A stretch of DNA of 64,000 bases from Adenanthera pavonina (GCA_026686845.1 JAIVEN010000015.1:1379001-1443000), one strand, 5' to 3'. Positions 36,301 to 48,754 are shown, numbered from the stretch's first letter. Numbers and translations: made by a program. The notes: generated by a model not told the origin, from the sequence alone.

Positions 36301-39300
36301 AAATTCGTGGCACATATCATGCAATGAAATCTGCTCATTCTTCTTCCATGTACCTCAGCAGAAAGAATCTTGTGATCTGCTTCAGCCATTCCTTCTGATA
36401 TATCACCAACTTGTTGCGGATACAGCAAAGGAGGAATTTCAAGAAGACTAGATCTTTCAACAGCCTCTTCCACAGATAGAATAGGTGGTTCGAGATTCTC
36501 GAAATCATACTCAACAACTGCAGAGTTTGCAGCCATATCTGCAAGTTTCTGACTATCTGCAACCTAAACACATTCATGTAGTAATAATAAATTAAAAATG
36601 ATCCCACTTTTTGCTGTACCAAAATGAGAGAGTCAAGCACTCACCACAAAGGCAAGAGGATCGCCAACAAATCTAGCAATCTCATCTGCAAATAAACGTT
36701 CGACACCAAATACAGACTTAGACCCTACATTTTCCCCACCTTCAGGGATGTCTTTATATGAAATGATTGCCCTCACTCCATCTAGTTGCTGGAGCTTTAT
36801 ACTCTTTACACGTGCCAAAGGTTTTGTACTATAAATATATGCTCCATGTAGGCAATTTGTTGGTGAAGGGATGTCATCCACATACACAGCCTCACCTATG
36901 ATTTATTTGTAAAACATGTACTCCTTAATAAAAAGATATTCCAACACATAAATCTGAACACATACAATTGATAGACAGCAAAAATGAGAAAACAAGCTTA
37001 GTTTACTGGAAAAAACGACTAGTCAGAAGCATTGAAATTGAAAATTATGTATTTATTTTATCACAGATAACTTGATTCTTCACTTAAGCTAGATAGTAGT
37101 CAGTGAGAATAGGAAGCAAGAATCTGCACACAGTTGCTTTAAATCAAGAGCCTGGGAAACAAAATTCAGTTACAGCAATCTAGACTTCAAATAATTGAGA
37201 ATGCTTTAAACCAAGAGAACAGGGCTGAGATGTTTAAAACAGTAGTTTTACATATAAATGATATTGGTAATCAGTGAATGAATGTTAAAAATGACTATCA
37301 GACATATTGCATGCTACAAGAATTTCAGCCAAAATGAAAAAATATTTTCGACCATGAAAAAATGGTTGATGTCAAAGATAGAATGGAAGTTTTTGCCAGA
37401 GAAAATGCCAGATCGTTTCTAACTTGAATGAACAAAACAAACCTGAAGCTTGTAATGCAGCTCCTGCTTTGGTAATTGGCTCACCAATGGGGCGATACTC
37501 ATCACCTACTTGAATCTCTTGCTTTCCAGATGATAGAAAAGTAGGAACTTTATCATGATGAACTTGCCCATTATCCTGTTTTAAGTCAAAAGCCCTCATA
37601 ATTGATGAACCAGCATATCCATTCAAGTAATTGTTAAATTTTTCAGCAGAATGGTCAATGAAAGGGCTAAAGAACTTATAGAGAAAACCAGCTGCCAAGC
37701 TTGACCTATAAGCAATTCTTGCAGTTCCATCTTCAGGTACAACACTAGCTGTAAGCAAGGTTACAGCTTCATGTACAAGACCAACACTTAACAGCTTTCC
37801 TTCCAGTAGTTCCTCTACTTTTCTTGCTCTAATGGCATGTTTAGTCCCATAAGCACCCAAAGAAAGCCTACAAGTATCAATCATGGTTCTACTGGAATCT
37901 TTGTCAGGAGAAACCTCAACCAAGAAAGCTGCGTTTAAATAAGGCAATGCATTTCCAAGAGGTCGAGGAGCAGCTCGAAAAGTTTCAAAGAGAATTTTAC
38001 CTTTGAGTTCTTGAGGATCACTTTTACTGGATTCCCAACTTGGAATTTTAATGCTTAAAAGCACACTTTCCAATCCTAGTGGTGGCCTTTCCAGAAACTC
38101 CTGCAATGTAAGCCATTCGAATTTGGTACCAATCATTATATGAACCATTGTATCCACAGCAAGAAGTATTGTGGCTATGTCAGAAGGAAAATTATTCTTC
38201 TGTGCCATCACTAGATTGCCACCTACACTGGCTGTGTTCCTTATAAATCCTGAGGCTATTTTGCTCATATGATCAGCAATTTTTTCAAGTATCATATCAA
38301 AGTGAGAGGAAAATTCACATCTGCTCTTTCCCTTTAAAGTATCAATAGCCTTAAATATAGTCACTGCTGCTCCAATTTCAATTCCTGTTGCATCCTTTTC
38401 TATCCTTGAGAGCTCAGAAATTCCCTTCAGATTAATATATGTGTCATAGCTTTCTGTATCTTTGTAATAGCCCATTCCTGTATTACTGACAACAAGCTTT
38501 ATCTTGGTTCCAGCATTATTGTTTGGTTCCAGTAAGCCTTGAAGCTCTTTTAGACTAGTAGGACTGAGCCAACTATGTTTTTCAGAAGCCACGAAGACAT
38601 CAGGCTTGATCTCCTTTAAAAACTCAGGAAATTTACTCTTCTTGTGGTGATCATCATATTGAGGCAACCTGCTTCTCTTTACATCATTGCTTTCTCCTTT
38701 TCTCCAAAAAGAGTTTAACCCCAAATCCTCCATATCAACATCAGCACCAAAACTCTTGCAGGCATCAGAAAGTGATCGATACCCAGTACAGCGACAAAGA
38801 TTCCCAGAAATGGCCCTTTCAGCCTCAGCAGCTGTGGCTTTTGAGAACCCTGTAGTAGGCTCAGGACGATCAGTCTTTTCGGCATTGACAAGAGCTCCAA
38901 AAAGAGAAACACACATTCCAGGAGTGCAAAATCCACATTGAGAGGCATGGAATCCTGCAATTCTTTCATGAATTGGATGGAAGCCATCTTTACTGTTTCC
39001 AAGGCCTTCACTTGTAGTTATGGAACATCCATGTATACTGCAGAGTAGTGTGAGACAAGAACTTGCTGTAAAATCCTCAGCTTGATCAAGCACAGGGTTG
39101 TATTTGGATATCAAAACAAGACAAGCACCACAACCACCTGAAACCATCCAGATTGAACGATGAAGTATGAAGTTGATGAGTGACACCTTTGACCTTAACG
39201 TTCATATTGAAACTATCATTAAAACTAGAGAAAGAATATGTGTATATACGTTCTCTAATTTTTGTTTTAAGAAGCCTCTATTATAATTTGAAAGAGAAGA

Positions 39301-40347
39301 TTTACTTTAAATTCAACAAAATATGAAGATACTACTCAAGCCTCAATATCTAAATTTTATTTTATTTCAGTTTCATATATTGGCTAGAAATTGTGTATTA
39401 GACAAAAAGAAGGTATGCACAATCAAATATAAGAATATCCGAAAGATGCATATCAAGATTCAAATATTTTGTTGACCCACAATAAAAAAAAACACCATCA
39501 ATTTTTTCAACTATATGACTGATTTATGACAACCAAAACATAGGAATCAAAGAAAACAGAGGAGATCATTCCCTCAGCTCAGTATCAATCAGCAAATTCT
39601 ATTCTGTAGCTAAAATAATCTAGAGTATGGTGATAGTTTAACCCATACCAACGAAAGAAAGAGCAGCTGGAGAATCTTAAAACACTTCAAACAAACAAAC
39701 TAGTTTTCCTTCTCTTTTCTCTTTTCTTTATTTTTTTTCTTGATACAGAAAAGTAACAATTAGATGTATTTTTCCTTTTATCATCTAGATCCTTATGTTG
39801 AATATCGGATACAATACCGATAAGATATAAGAGATACGATAATTTCTGACATTTTAAGGTATGAGGCATTCACACACACAAATTCACAAATGAAAAAATA
39901 AACAAAAAAGGACTCGCTACATAGATGGAAATGAATCTATTGAGTGGGCAGACTGAGGTCCACTCAATAAGGTGCCAGATGATCGATGTAGGAGATCATC
40001 ACCAACTCATGGAAGTTAGGAGGATTCAAACCTCCACAACATGAGTGACTTATTAGAGTCTTATCAGTGTCTTTATTAGGAGCCAAGTTGGCCAAACTAA
40101 ACTGGTTTTAAAATCAAGAACTCGATGCTAAAAAAAAATCTAAAACACATGTCAACTTGATGATCACAAGTTCACAACACAGTCTCAGCAACAGACCTTC
40201 GCCACAGCCGAGCTTGACACTCTTGAATGGAGTCTGAGTACGCAAGAACTGAAGCACGGTAGTTGATGGTTCAACGCTTGAGAGCTCAAACTTCTCTCCA
40301 TTGACAGCAAAAACCAAACTTTCTGCTCTTTCTCCGTTTTCCTTCAT
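30358..40347 (-). CDS. AAO: aldehyde oxidase (abscisic-aldehyde / indole-3-acetaldehyde oxidase type), complete
   Basis: Ten exons: 40347-40197, 39137-37443, 36895-36645, 36563-36354, 35930-35712, 35281-34316, 33893-33798, 33631-33533, 32319-32130 and 30575-30358. All phases agree (4,095 nt, 1364 aa). The N-terminal 2Fe-2S domain has Cys48, 53, 56 and 78. The second 2Fe-2S domain has Cys118, 121, 165 and 167 (QCGFCTPGM, NLCRCTGYR). The FAD domain contains the SVGGNLVMAQ loop. The molybdopterin domain contains RRVGGGFGGK, RSAMRAPGDLQGSYIAE, EIGQGLWTKV and the catalytic Glu1296 in ASGEPPLLLA. The enzymes are homodimeric and cytosolic; they need sulfurated Mo cofactor and oxidise aldehydes to acids, some converting abscisic aldehyde to ABA or indole-3-acetaldehyde to auxin. 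Phrases such as SSVEPSTTVLQFLRTQTPFK and GRHPMKITYNVGFKSDGK place it with plant AOs rather than xanthine dehydrogenase. The exact substrate cannot be told. No stop or frameshift is seen. Confidence 0.95.
32536..32708. mobile_element. Tourist-like MITE in an aldehyde oxidase intron
   Basis: 173 bp bounded by TTA on each side (32533-32535 and 32709-32711), the target duplication expected for PIF/Harbinger elements. The ends AGGCCTGTTTGGTTTACC and (inverted) GTGCCCGTTTGGATTAC match over most of 18 bp. Non-coding. Confidence 0.6.
32887..32995. mobile_element. decayed Stowaway-like MITE end in an aldehyde oxidase intron
   Basis: GTACTTCCTTCATATCAAAATAATTGTC resembles the degenerate CTCCCTCCATTTCAAAATAA terminus of Stowaway-like elements, followed by an internal near-repeat (AAATAATTGTCATTTTAAG). 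No right end is clear; it is a fragment only. Confidence 0.35.
33025..33339. mobile_element. Stowaway-like MITE in an aldehyde oxidase intron
   Basis: 315 bp. Ends CTCCCTCCATTTCAAAATATAG and CTATATTTTGAAATAGACAGAG are inverted repeats, with TA on both flanks. It lies in the intron between coding exons 8 and 9, about 190 bp from the exon 8 donor. Non-coding. Confidence 0.8.
35584..35692. repeat. tandem duplication of about 55 bp in an aldehyde oxidase intron
   Basis: A unit starting ATCAGCGTAATTTAGA and containing GATACAATAATGTAGAA occurs twice in a row (second copy from about 35639), with a few differences. It lies within the intron between exons 5 and 6. Confidence 0.85.
39950..40060. other. 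tRNA-like promoter motif in the first aldehyde oxidase intron (possible SINE)
   Basis: GGAGGATTCAAACCTCCACA around 40018-40037 resembles a tRNA T-arm/B box (GGTTCRANYCC) hairpin. No complete tRNA cloverleaf can be drawn, so an old SINE fragment is more likely than a tRNA gene. Low confidence. Confidence 0.25.
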
Positions 40348-40469
40348 TGCTCAGATGCACCCTAAAGCTCGGGAATGAACTGACTTCAGGGAAGATCGTG
40401 CAGGTTCCAACCACTAAGCTCTCAAAAACGATAAAGCTGTCAGCTTAAAGCCAACCACTGCAATTTTAT

Positions 40470-40560
40470 ATTCCTCTATTTAGTCTCTCTCTCTCCCGCC
40501 CTCTTTCTCTCTCTCTTTATATATGTTTATATATGTTTCTTCTGTTCTGTGTAATGCTGC
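40470..40560 (-). promoter_or_regulatory. candidate core promoter of the aldehyde oxidase gene
   Basis: On the minus strand, repeated TATATAAA motifs (about 40538-40517) precede a GA-repeat tract (about 40514-40484), ending about 130 bp upstream of the start codon. TATA followed by a GA-rich leader is a common plant layout. The transcription start is not visible. Confidence 0.4.
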
Positions 40561-41995
40561 ACGCATTGCTTTTGAGAGCGGACGTGTGCAGTGACGATAA
40601 CAGGTTTCAGGGCGCGGGCCGCTGCCATGCCCAGCTCCATTGGAACGTACGTGGCCTTTTTCATCTTGGTCGCAATTGACTAAATTCTTAATTTCAGTTG
40701 AAAAAATAAAATAAATCCCTAGTTCAGTATAATAAAAGTTTTAAATTTTAATTCAAATTTTAATTTATAAAATTAATCAGATCGAAATTATATAATTTTT
40801 ATAATTTGATAAAAAATTTAAAAATATAGGTGTTCGGAAGATTTTTTTTAACTAATGCTAATGCTTAAAAATATTACTAAATAAATAGGTTTAAACGAAT
40901 ATATTTAAAAATTTAAAATTATAAAATTAATCAATTTTATAATATGATAATTTTTTAAAAATATACATTTCAAAATTATTCTTTAGATTATATAAGTGTT
41001 TAAATATTTTCAAATAATATTTATATTAAAATGGAGTAATTTTGTCCAAACAAGTTAAATAATGTGATTTCCGGAGTCAATTAACAATTGGGTGGATAAA
41101 AATATAATATTAAATAGATGGTAGTCCATTTAATATAATTTTTAATTTCCAGGAGTTTTATATATGTTTTTAAAATATAAAAAGAAAGTCTCTATAATTA
41201 ATTAAATAAAAATAGAAGAGGTCAGTATATTTTAAAAAAAATTATATGAGATAATAATATTTAAAAATTAAATTTTTTACACGGTAAAATTATTGTTAAT
41301 ATTTTTAAAAATATTAATTCTTATCAAAATAAATATTATCAATATAAGTACTATCAAAATTGAGTTTCATGGTGGCAAAAAAAAACTTTGAGTTTTACGA
41401 ATAAGAAAAAGCCACGCTAACATTTTTACCAACATTAATGTAAGGCCTTTATAGTTGAGGGGAAGGATTTTTAACAAAATAGATATGAGAATGGAATGGG
41501 GATAAGTGTGGTAAAAGTATGTCTGGTATTAGTGATATTTACCAAACAGGAAAAGAAAATGAATGAAGATAGAAATAAGTCAAAAGACCACATTAACCCT
41601 CATTCTTAAATAAAAAAATATTTTAGTTAGGGTATTTTTGACCTTTTAGCTTTCATATCTTTTCATTATTTTAACTCTAGAATCCTATTTCTGGAGAAAA
41701 AAAAAAAAGAATCCTATGTGGATGCTGTTGATCCATTTCAGGTTGAGTGATGAGGGTCTTAACATTAATTTTATATTTGTGATCGGATGATGAATTATTA
41801 AAAGCCAAAAAATTGACATTTTTTACTCGCGGACACATATTTTATTTTTTTAAAAAAAATTAACTATGCATAGTCCATTCAAGTGCGATGTGCTGCTAGC
41901 TTGAGGAAATGGACACGTATGTGTAGTCAAAAAACGAGATTTTTATATCCATTTGCAGCATCCCATCAAATTGGAAATAATGGGCATTTTATTTA
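40561..41995. other. AT-rich upstream region of the aldehyde oxidase gene
   Basis: No gene. Mostly poly-A/T-rich sequence between the promoter and the fold-back element. Confidence 0.5.
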
Positions 41996-43392
41996 GAGAA
42001 AATTACAACTCAAGACTAGATCTCAATTTAATTATAAAATGTGATCTATTATTCATTTAATTATAAAAGTGAATCAATTTTTTAAAATTAAATATATAAA
42101 AATATGAAATTACTAAAATATTTTCAGGTGTTATCTCACCCCACCATTACCGGTCAAATGATGTCAGTGACTAGTCAACACCGGCTAGCTATTGTTGGTG
42201 ACCGACCAACACCAGTCAATAGTCACTGATGACACCAGTTAATAGTTACTGATAACCGGTCAACAGCTGCCGGCGACCGGTCAATGTTTGCCAGAAAAAA
42301 TGCTTTACAACTTTTTTTCTAAATTTCACAATTTATTCTAAATTTACAACTTAGTTTTTTAATTTTTATTTTGTAATTTCTTTTCCACATTTGGTAACTT
42401 CTTTACTTTAGATTTGCAACTTATTTTTCAAATTTTTCCTATAAATTATTTTAGTACTTTCAAAATTTTTTATTTAGATTTTACAACTTACTTACTCTGA
42501 ATTTGCAAGTTATTTTCTAAGTTTTTATCATAAATTATTTTATTATTTTACAACTTTCTTTCTTAAATTTACAGCTTATTTACTTTGAATTTGTAACTTA
42601 TTTTTTAAGTTTTTATTATAAATGGTTTTAGTATTTTACAACTTTCTTTCTTAAATTTACAACTTACTTACTCTGAATTTATAACTTATTTTTGAAATTT
42701 TTACCATGAATTTTTTGATACGTTTACAATTTCTTTTACATATTTTGCAACTAGTAAAAAATTTTACTAAAACAATTGATAATAAAAATTTAGAAAATGA
42801 GTTATAAATTTAGAGTAAGAAATTAAAAAATATGTAAAATAAGTTGCAACAACATTGAAATAATTCATAGTAAAAATTTTGAAAAATAAATTGTAAATTT
42901 AGAGTAAATAAGTTATAAATTATAGAAAGAAAATTGTAAAATACTGAAATCATTTATAATAAAAACTTAAAAAATAAGTTACAAATTCAGAGTAAGTAAA
43001 TTACAAAATCTGAAAAAGAAATTGCAAAAGTATTGAAACAATTCATAGCAAAAGTTTGGAAAATAAGTTCCAAATTCTGAAAAAAAAATTTATAAAATAA
43101 AAATTTGAAAACTAAGTTGCACTTAGAATAAACAAGTTGCAAAATCTAAAAAAAGAAATTGTAAGTTTTTTTTTCCAACGAAAGTTGATCGGTCGCTGGC
43201 GATTATTGACCAGTGGCCAGCGGCCATTAACTAGCGATGATGGGAACAAATAACACCTTAGGGGTATTTTGATAATTTCATATTTTTATATATTTAATTT
43301 TATAAGATTGATTTATTTTTATGATTAAATGAACAACTAATCTCATTTTATAATTAAATTAAGATTTTGGTTCTGAATAGTAATTTTTTCTC
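41996..43392. mobile_element. 1.4-kb fold-back element with long inverted repeats and internal subrepeats
   Basis: The outer arms (41996 to about 42140, and about 43250 to 43392) are inverted copies: GAGAAAATTAC..., ATTTAATTATAAAATG and TTAAATATATAAAAATATGA recur inverted as TCATATTTTTATATATTTAA and CATTTTATAATTAAAT. Further inward, both sides carry CCGGTCA/TGACCGG-type, GC-richer blocks (42150-42290, 43180-43250). The centre consists of about 88-bp units built around TTTACAACTT..., which invert near 42770. TTATTTA occurs directly outside both ends (41989-41995 and 43393-43399), a likely target duplication. There is no coding capacity. Confidence 0.75.
42370..42760. repeat. imperfect tandem subrepeats (about 88 bp) inside the fold-back element
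   Basis: ACAACTTTCTTTCTTAAATTTACA occurs near 42550 and 42638, each followed by CTTATTTACT-like and GAATTTGTAACTTATTTTT-like segments. Two or three more diverged units precede them. The complementary series appears in inverted order at about 42780-43140. Confidence 0.7.
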
Positions 43393-43524
43393 TTATTTAA
43401 ATAGTCAAACAAACATTTAATCAATAATCTAAGGGCCAAAAAAGTCAATAATCTTATCCTTATTATAGACATTAATTGTAAAGTGGAGCCTATGACATAG
43501 AATGATTAAGACATGAAATCATAT

Positions 43525-43805
43525 TATATACTTTTTTTTCGATTTAAAATATAAATTTTTTTTCAGAAATTTTTTATCTAAAATATAAGTTACATTTAAT
43601 AATTTTTATAATATTAAATATTTTTTTTTATTTTATCTTTATTTATAATTAAATATAAGAGAGATAATAAACTTTAAATATAATACATTAAATATGGGTA
43701 TTATAAAAAAATAATATATTTATTAAATAAATTTAATAAATAAAAGTAAGTTTCTTATATGTAATAACTCAAATAAAATTTATATTTTAGAACTAAGTAT
43801 AAAAA
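43525..43805. mobile_element. possible AT-rich Stowaway-like MITE
   Basis: TATACTTTTTTTTCGATTTAA at the left and AAATTTATATTTTAGAACTAAGTATA at the right form a loose inverted repeat flanked by TA. The composition is almost pure AT, so chance similarity is a real concern. Confidence 0.35.
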
Positions 43806-44633
43806 ATAACAGTTAAAGATTGATACTTGTATCAATAATTAATCTCGAACTTCAATATATGAAAGATAAAATAAGTATCACTCATTTCATTATCAACATC
43901 AATTTTTGTATTTTCTTTTTTAAAACTTAGACTCCTCTTTGTCGTGTATATTTCGATTTTTATTTTTCATTTTAAAAAATTTAACTACCTCTTGCATGGC
44001 GCGATAATACTAATTGTTCTTAAGTTTTAAATTATTTTGAAAAAATTTAAAGACTAAAACTTTAAATTGCACATAGAATTAGAATAATCTTCCCATCACT
44101 CAAAAAATACTGCTAACTATCAATTTATAAGTTATAATGATTTAAATAAAAATAAAAAATATAAGATCTGAATAATCTAAATTTAATTTGAATTAATCAT
44201 ATAAAATGTCTACCAAATATACATGTGATGGAAACATGAAATCAAATCTCATATTTTAAAAACTAGAAAAATTATAGGTAGGGGTTTCAGATTAAAAATA
44301 TTTATGCTAAACAATAATTCAATTTAATTTTTTCAAGAAGGCCAATAATCCTTTTTTTTCTTTTTTTCTTACCAACATCAAATAGTAAAACTACATAATA
44401 TGTGGTATTTAAATAGTGAAATGTTAAGTCCCGCGTTAGATATTTTTTTTAATCCCTCCGTAAATTTATTTGGTAAAAACAAGATGAAATATCATATTTA
44501 TCTATATTCAAGTATGGATAGTTGGATACTTCTCGTGCAACTAAACTCTAGCTATAGACCCCAGTGAGGCGGTGATAACTAATAATCAAACATTTAAATT
44601 TAATTTATTTTTTTGTGAACATTTAAAATTAAA

Positions 44634-44692
44634 TTATATAAAAAACTAGGATTGAGTTTTTCAAACTACCTTTGTAACAAATAACCCCTTTC
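44634..44692 (+). repeat. direct repeat, copy 1 (partner at 45431-45489)
   Basis: TTATATAAAAA(A)CTAGGATTGAG, then TTTTCAAACTA and CTTTGTAA, is shared with 45431-45489 with about 5-6 differences, 797 bp apart in the same orientation. Confidence 0.8.
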
Positions 44693-45430
44693 GTTCTCTG
44701 TTTTGTAAAATTAAATTAAGATAAATGAAGTTTGTAAAAATAAAGTTTAGATAAAGTAAGTTTTTTGGAAGTTGTTATGTTTGGATATTCTTTTTATAAA
44801 AGTAAGTTTGACAAAAAATATATTTGGATGATAGGGGTTAAAAGTACTTTTAGATGTATAATATAGAGTAAATTTGTTTCTCCTTTTTCAAAACCCACAT
44901 TTTGTTAAAAGAAAAGTAACTTTTCCCCTCCTTTTCTAAAATCACAGTTTAACTCACTTTTCATTTTTTAAAAAGTTAATTTACATTTTATCTTTGTTTG
45001 ACAAAACATATCTTTTAAAAAATCATGATTAAAAACTATATTATGTTTGTGAAACGAACTTGTCTGCAACTCCAAGACAAAATCCTATCGTCCTACTTTG
45101 TACAAATTAATAAAATTAATATCAATATTGTCGGTATATGGGCAAATTAATAGTAGCATCTGTGGTTTTCATTCCCCTCTATTATGATGTCTTGCCTAAA
45201 TCTTCAATTATTTCTTCATTCAAACTCCAAAAATTAATAGCACTGCGCCGCCTGGTTTTGCTGTCTTCATATTACTATATTCTCTTACCCGAATCTGCAA
45301 CTTTTCCTTCATCCAAACAGCGAAAAACAGCCGAAAGATCTTATTCTTTTTCTTCATTCAAACACCGAAAAAACAATCACTTAAACCCTATTTGCATAAA
45401 TACCAACACAAAGATGCACTGGGAGAAAAA

Positions 45431-45489
45431 TTAGTTATATAAAAACTAGGATTGAGATTTTCAAACTATCTTTGTAATAAATAACTTCT
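45431..45489 (+). repeat. direct repeat, copy 2 (partner at 44634-44692)
   Basis: See copy 1. The segment between the copies has no recognisable coding content. Confidence 0.8.
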
Positions 45490-46849
45490 CCTCATAATAA
45501 ATAATTAAATATTCACCAAGACATGTGATAAGCAATGATGTTAGCTACTTAGCTTTTACTGTGTTTTTTCTATTTTATTTTTCAAACTTAAAAAATGAGG
45601 CAAGTTGTCGCCTAAAGTCAATAGTGTGTTTGTGACGTGCATTTACTGCAACGGTCTTTTTTCATACCAATAAAAAAATTTATTCTAAATAGAGTTGATA
45701 ATATAGGTGAGCTCAATCTATATGAACTAACATGATACTGGCTAAGTAAAAAATGAATGGATTTGATTCAACCTATTATCTGGTAGATTAGGAATTTTAC
45801 AACCTAACTAATCAAATGTGAATTGACGAGTTATGCAAGCTATTCCATTAACTCATTAATATGCATTTTTTTTAATATAAATTAATCTAAATTATTAAAA
45901 AAAACAATATGATAAGTATTCATGAAAAATAGAAAAATGAACATGATAAGTATCTTTTTTATTATTTTTTGTAAGCCAGAAATAGTTTTTTTTTTGTTAA
46001 TAGAGGGTGTTCAGTATTGCTGTCCAAACTCTTTCAATTAAAAAATTAATTTTTTACCCCCAAACATTTGATTCAACTAATAAGGGACAATATATAAGAT
46101 ATGAAAGTCATTTAGAAATTGAAGAAAAGTAGTTGCAAATCAACATGAAGTAGATGGCATATAATTAGATAACTCATTTTAAATGATTCTAATAAATTTA
46201 CAACTGATCCTTAGATAATTGCAATTAATCTCCATATATTTGTAAGCGATACTTTAGTAAATTTAATTAGGACAAAATAGGAATTTCATGCCAAAAAAAT
46301 TCTAAGTATCATTTCCCCTAGAATTAACATTGTGTCCCAAAAAAAAACTTATAAACTGAAATTCCAGTGCATACGCCATGTCTACTCATAAAAAATGAGT
46401 CAGAGTAAGTTTCAGGGCTCATTTGGTTCAATTATATGAGGGTAATATAATGTGATGGGATGTAATGTAATGTGATAGGATAGTGATTGCATGTGGATTT
46501 GTTTGGTAGGATATAAATTATAATGTAATGATATTAATTTTTTATAGTAAAAAAAATAGAAGTGAAATGACCATATTACCCTTAGCCCTAGAAGTGAATT
46601 TGTCAATATTTATTTTTATAAGGGCATTAATGTCTTTTTACATTTTATTACATTTATATAAAGACCTTCACATGCAAAATGTTATATAATACGGATCACC
46701 TCTACAAGATTACTTAATTAATTTAGATCACATGTGAAATGTCTAACAAAATGCTCAAAACTCAGGTGATGTAAAGTTCATTACCTTTATATTTGGGGTT
46801 GTAAACGAAGCAAGGGAGCCCTCACTGAATTTCCTATGCTTCCAAATTT

Positions 46850-46930
46850 GGAAATGAGCCAACTCATAACCTAGTGGTAGAGTTGTTAACTCAATCATCT
46901 CGATAAGTTTGACAATAATGTCTTCCATTA
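46850..46930 (+). other. tRNA A-box-like motif, possible SINE fragment
   Basis: AACCTAGTGGTAGAGTTGTT resembles the D-arm/A box of a tRNA-derived SINE. No convincing B box or poly-A tail was located. Confidence 0.25.
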
Positions 46931-48341
46931 TTTTTCATGAAAACTCATTCATTTTGGTGCAATAATTTTAATTTTCCAATAGTATTGAAAAACAATTTTA
47001 AAAATTTGGCCGTCTGCTAATAATTGAAGTTTATCATATGACCATATATTAAAGATGTGTTAAAATAATTTCACGCTTCACCAGAATTTTACACTTATAT
47101 GAGCTTTCAGATATGCGTCAAAGTTACACTTATGTTTAGGTGAACTATTATTTTTCACAAGAAGATATCTAATCTACCTTGTCAATTGATTTTTTTATTA
47201 CTTCAATTCAATTATTTGAGATGATACCCAACACAGCCGGCAGATTGTCTTATTGTATTTTTATTAAATTTTTAATGATTTTTTATTTAAAAATACAAAG
47301 AACATGTTCCATCATATTTTATTTCATTTTATTTTTTCTACGCAACAAATAGACAAACATTAGTTATAAAACCACCCACCTGCTACAAAAGATTATTGTG
47401 AATGAACCAAAATAATCGAGAATCTTAAATAAGCATTGTGTGTGTGAGAGAGAGAATTCTCGATCAGGTGTCAAGGTATCTTATGGTAATTAGGCTTTAG
47501 AAATAGGACAAAATTTAGGTACTTAGCTTTATGTCCAGTTCTTTAATTAAATTATGCCACATGGGTTTTTTTTTCCAACTTATCATTTAGCCTCTTAAGC
47601 TCCGTTAATCCACCGTTATCTATTAACTTTTCTAATTCTAAAAGAAAATACTCGAACAAAATAACCTCACTTCAATAATCACATACAGTGGTGTCGATTG
47701 CATCCATCACAGCACTCTCTCTCTCGTTGCCTTCTCAATCTCTCATGGTTGGTGAGTGTTTCGGTCACCTCTCTTGCTTCTTCAGGTAAAAAAGGAAAAA
47801 AAAAAACTGTTGATTTTTGACCATATGCGCTGCACTTTTATTTTGTGTATTCACAAAGGGCTTAATGGGGACGAGGATTAATGGATCAGATATGGTGTTT
47901 CTACGGTCTTCCATAGGGGATGGTTGTGGAGAAACGAAGAAGAGAGATTGAGAATGCAGTGAGAGAGTGTTGCGAAATATTAAAGATGCAGCCAACGCAA
48001 CTATACATGAGGGTCCGCAGATAGGGTTTTTTTTTTTTTTTAAGAAAATTTAATAGATTACGGTGGATTATGAGTTTAAGTGATGAGCCGAAAAAAAAAA
48101 AAGTCCACATGGCATGATTTAATTAGAGAGGATATAAGGGAAAGTTCTTAAGTTTTTCCCTTAGAAATATTAAATTTTTGAGTATTTAAATGAAAATTTT
48201 CCTACTATTTATTGAACATGAAATTTAAAATTACTTAATTACAAAACTTTGATAAATGATTTCATACTAAAAAACCTAGAAATATACCATGAAAATAGAT
48301 GAATTACACTGAATTAAGCCCCTTTAACAATTTTGCTTAGG

Positions 48342-48570
48342 CATTGTTTGGTTTAACAGAGGGAAGAGAAGGAAAGGGGTTTTAATAGTGGGAAGAGAGT
48401 GATTTTAATTTTTCTTTTTATTTAGATATGTTGGAGGAGGGAGATTTACCCATTTTTCTTTTAAATTTTCTTACTTTTGGAGGGGAGGGATGCATTTTCC
48501 CTCCTCTCATCTCCTTCTTATTGAATTAAATAAAGAAAAATCTTTCCTCCTATTTATTGAATCAAATATC
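48342..48570. mobile_element. possible MITE (GTTTGGTTTAA ends)
   Basis: GTTTGGTTTAACAGAGGGAAG at the left is loosely mirrored by CTTTCCTCC...TTGAATCAAAT at the right, with an inner purine/pyrimidine hairpin (GGAGGAGGGAGA against CCCTCCTCTC). Target duplications were not resolved. Confidence 0.35.
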
Positions 48571-48754
48571 CCTCTCCCTCCAAATCTCTCCATGCAAATA
48601 GGTTTAGAGCCCGTTTTTATTTTTCTACAAGTTAACATTTCCCAAATAGTACCGTAGAAACAGTTGCAGGGTTGCCTACTCCAAATATTGTTTCTGGCCA
48701 GGCCTACTCCAAATTTAGTTAAACATTTAAGAAGTTTTCTGGGCTAGTATAGTA

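Larger units (their letters stand above)
43806..48340. other. AT-rich gene-poor region
   Basis: No gene can be supported. It holds a pair of about 55-bp direct repeats at 44636-44690 and 45433-45488, a possible SINE-like motif at 46855-46925, and a CT-rich patch at 47690-47780. Short ORFs here have no recognisable domain and are rich in low-complexity runs. Confidence 0.5.

Noticed and set aside
38687..39011. frames overlapping the large aldehyde oxidase exon
   Set aside because: Shadows of the true aldehyde oxidase frame, which carries the iron-sulfur cysteines.
40018..40037. tRNA gene suggested by a T-arm-like hairpin
   Set aside because: No acceptor stem, D-arm or anticodon arm can be arranged around it; at most a SINE fragment.
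45138..45434. 98-codon plus-strand frame between the 44.6/45.4-kb direct repeats
   Set aside because: Low-complexity, built partly from repeated TTCATTCAAAC.CC.AAAA-like segments; no domain and no splice context.
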